Below are positions 7,297-8,741 of a stretch of 8,741 bases of DNA, in pieces. Under the pieces are notes generated by a model. The model searched no databases, was not told the origin of the DNA, and was given only the letters and a program-made list of their open reading frames with translations. The stretch lies in NCBI GenBank assembly GCA_938009335.1, contig CALLHT010000047.1, positions 1-8,741 of the forward strand, read 5' to 3'. Origin of the DNA: an uncultured Rhizobiaceae group bacterium (GTDB lineage Bacteria; Pseudomonadota; Alphaproteobacteria; Rhizobiales; Rhizobiaceae). How positions within the stretch are numbered: the stretch's first letter is position 1; the number at the start of each line of letters is the position of its first letter. A program made the translations under genes and the position numbers.

Positions 7297-8741
7297 GGCG
7301 ACTGGCCAATTCTCACCACAATTACATTTATGCCTCTGGTTGGAGCTTTGCTGATTATGCTCACTTCGGGTGAGGGTGATGTGGAACGGCGTAACATCAA
7401 AGTTGTAGCACTGTTTACAACCGTTGTGACGTTTATCTCATCACTTTACATCTGGATTAACTTCGACAACTCCAATCCGGGGTTTCAGTTTGTTGAGCGG
7501 TATGAATGGGTTGGCTCCTTCATGGCCTATCATATGGGCGTCGATGGCATTTCGATGCTGTTTGTTATTCTTTCAACATTCCTGATGCCGTTCTGTATTT
7601 TGGCAAGCTGGAATAGCGTCATAAAGAGCGTTAAGGAATACATGGTGGCTTTCCTTGTTTTGGAAGCCTTTATGATTGGTGTCTTCTGTGCGCTGGATCT
7701 GATTCTGTTCTACATCTTCTTCGAAGCTGGTCTTATCCCGATGTTCTTGATCATTGGCATCTGGGGCGGGAAGCGTCGTGTGTATGCAAGTTTCAAGTTC
7801 TTCTTATACACGCTGATTGGCTCTGTCTTGATGCTGCTCGCGATGATGGCGATGTATTGGGAAGCGGGTACAACGGATATTCCGTCGCTCCTGGCACACA
7901 GTTTCCCGGCTCAAATGCAAACCTGGCTATGGCTTGCTTTCTTTGCATCATTTGCAGTTAAAATGCCAATGTGGCCGGTTCATACATGGCTACCGGACGC
8001 TCACGTTGAAGCGCCAACAGCCGGATCTGTAATTCTTGCTGCGATCTTGCTTAAAATGGGTGGATACGGTTTCCTTCGTTTCTCTATCCCAATGTTCCCG
8101 CTTGCAAGTGCTGACTTCCAGACTTTGGTTTTCGTACTTTCAGTCGTTGCAATTATCTACACCTCTCTTGTGGCGCTGATGCAGGAAGATATTAAAAAGC
8201 TGATCGCTTATTCCTCTGTTGCCCATATGGGATATGTGACCATGGGCCTATTTGCTTTGAACGCAAATGGCATCCAAGGTGGCATTTATCAAATGCTTTC
8301 ACACGGTCTAGTCTCTGGCGCATTGTTCCTATGTGTCGGCGTTGTTTACGACCGCATGCATACGCGCGAAATCGCAGCTTATGGTGGTCTTGTAAACCGA
8401 ATGCCGAACTACGCGGTCGTCTTCCTAATCTTCACCATGGCAAATGTAGGGCTTCCGGGCACCTCGGGCTTTGTCGGCGAGTTTCTGACACTGTTGGGTG
8501 TTTTCCAGGTCAATACGTGGGTAGCACTCTTTGCAACAACGGGTGTCATTCTTTCTGCTGGATATGCGCTATGGCTTTATCGCCGAGTAGTGTTTGGCGC
8601 GCTTGAAAAAGAAAGCCTGAAATCAATTTTGGATTTGGACAAACGTGAGAAGGCGATCATCTATCCGCTTGTTGCTTTGGTGATTTTCTACGGCGTTTAT
8701 CCAATGCCTATATTCGACGCGACCAGTGCTTCAGTTGATGC
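7294..8741 (+). CDS. nuoM: NADH-quinone oxidoreductase subunit M (3' end beyond window)
   Basis: Middle antiporter-like proton-pumping subunit (ND4 homologue). The frame is open from the ATG at 7294 to the window edge, giving 482 complete codons plus two bases, so only roughly the last 20-40 residues are probably missing. The reading was made by direct translation. Key residues of the family are present: E144 in 'LFYIFFEAGLIPMFLIIGIW', K223 in 'FAVKMPMWPVHTWLPDAHVE', K254 in 'ILAAILLKMGGYGFLRF', H311 in 'YSSVAHMGYVTMG' and E396 in 'GLPGTSGFVGEFLTLLG'. These correspond to the E144, K234, K265 and E407 pathway residues of E. coli NuoM. The N-terminus 'MGDWPILTTITFMPLVGALL' is typical. nuoN would be expected downstream. 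Confidence 0.97.
   Translation, partial: MGDWPILTTITFMPLVGALLIMLTSGEGDVERRNIKVVALFTTVVTFISSLYIWINFDNSNPGFQFVERYEWVGSFMAYHMGVDGISMLFVILSTFLMPFCILASWNSVIKSVKEYMVAFLVLEAFMIGVFCALDLILFYIFFEAGLIPMFLIIGIWGGKRRVYASFKFFLYTLIGSVLMLLAMMAMYWEAGTTDIPSLLAHSFPAQMQTWLWLAFFASFAVKMPMWPVHTWLPDAHVEAPTAGSVILAAILLKMGGYGFLRFSIPMFPLASADFQTLVFVLSVVAIIYTSLVALMQEDIKKLIAYSSVAHMGYVTMGLFALNANGIQGGIYQMLSHGLVSGALFLCVGVVYDRMHTREIAAYGGLVNRMPNYAVVFLIFTMANVGLPGTSGFVGEFLTLLGVFQVNTWVALFATTGVILSAGYALWLYRRVVFGALEKESLKSILDLDKREKAIIYPLVALVIFYGVYPMPIFDATSASVD

Noticed and set aside
8331..8606. 91-codon forward open frame inside nuoM
   Set aside because: Out-of-frame reading of the conserved nuoM sequence; the nuoM frame is continuous through this stretch.
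1..8741. Search for CRISPR arrays, tRNA or rRNA genes, insertion sequences, long repeats or phage genes
   Set aside because: None was seen by eye. Coding sequence fills nearly all of the window after base 118, and no spaced direct repeats or transposase-like frames were found.

Overview
The window is a stretch of a bacterial respiratory complex I operon (NADH:quinone oxidoreductase, nuo), all on the + strand. It reads: a short non-coding leader, one small unassigned gene, then nuoG, nuoH, nuoI, nuoJ, nuoK, nuoL and the first 482 codons of nuoM, which runs off the right edge. An alphaproteobacterium is the best fit. NuoG lacks the N7 cluster cysteines and ends with a mitochondrial-type 'MTNPIARAS' segment. 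The G-H-I-J-K-L-M order is the usual one. The extra small gene carries a domain that I recall from the C-terminal extension of alphaproteobacterial NuoE. Base composition looks moderate (about half GC by eye), so a high-GC Rhodobacter-type genome is less likely. The genus cannot be named from this sequence.

Layout: bases 1-118 show no convincing coding sequence. A 181-residue protein (119-664) joins a Lys/Glu-rich predicted coiled coil, a Cys-rich and Lys-rich linker, and a helix-hairpin-helix-like domain. It lies 25 bases upstream of nuoG. From nuoG onward the genes are packed with gaps of 8 to 21 bases, or overlap (nuoH/nuoI by 4 bases, nuoL/nuoM by 1 base), so this is clearly one transcription unit.

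How the genes work together: NuoG (clusters N1b, N3, N4) and NuoI (N6a, N6b) carry electrons through the peripheral arm to quinone, which binds at the interface with NuoH. NuoH, J and K link that site to the antiporter-like proton-pumping subunits NuoM and NuoL. NuoL, NuoM and NuoK keep the expected membrane-embedded Glu/Lys residues, NuoH its acidic loop, and NuoG and NuoI their cluster ligands, so the complex looks functional. NuoA-F and NuoN are not in the window.

No new multi-gene system is visible. The one element outside a textbook nuo operon is the small gene at 119-664. It may be a complex I-associated accessory or assembly factor, but this is inferred from position and domain resemblance only.
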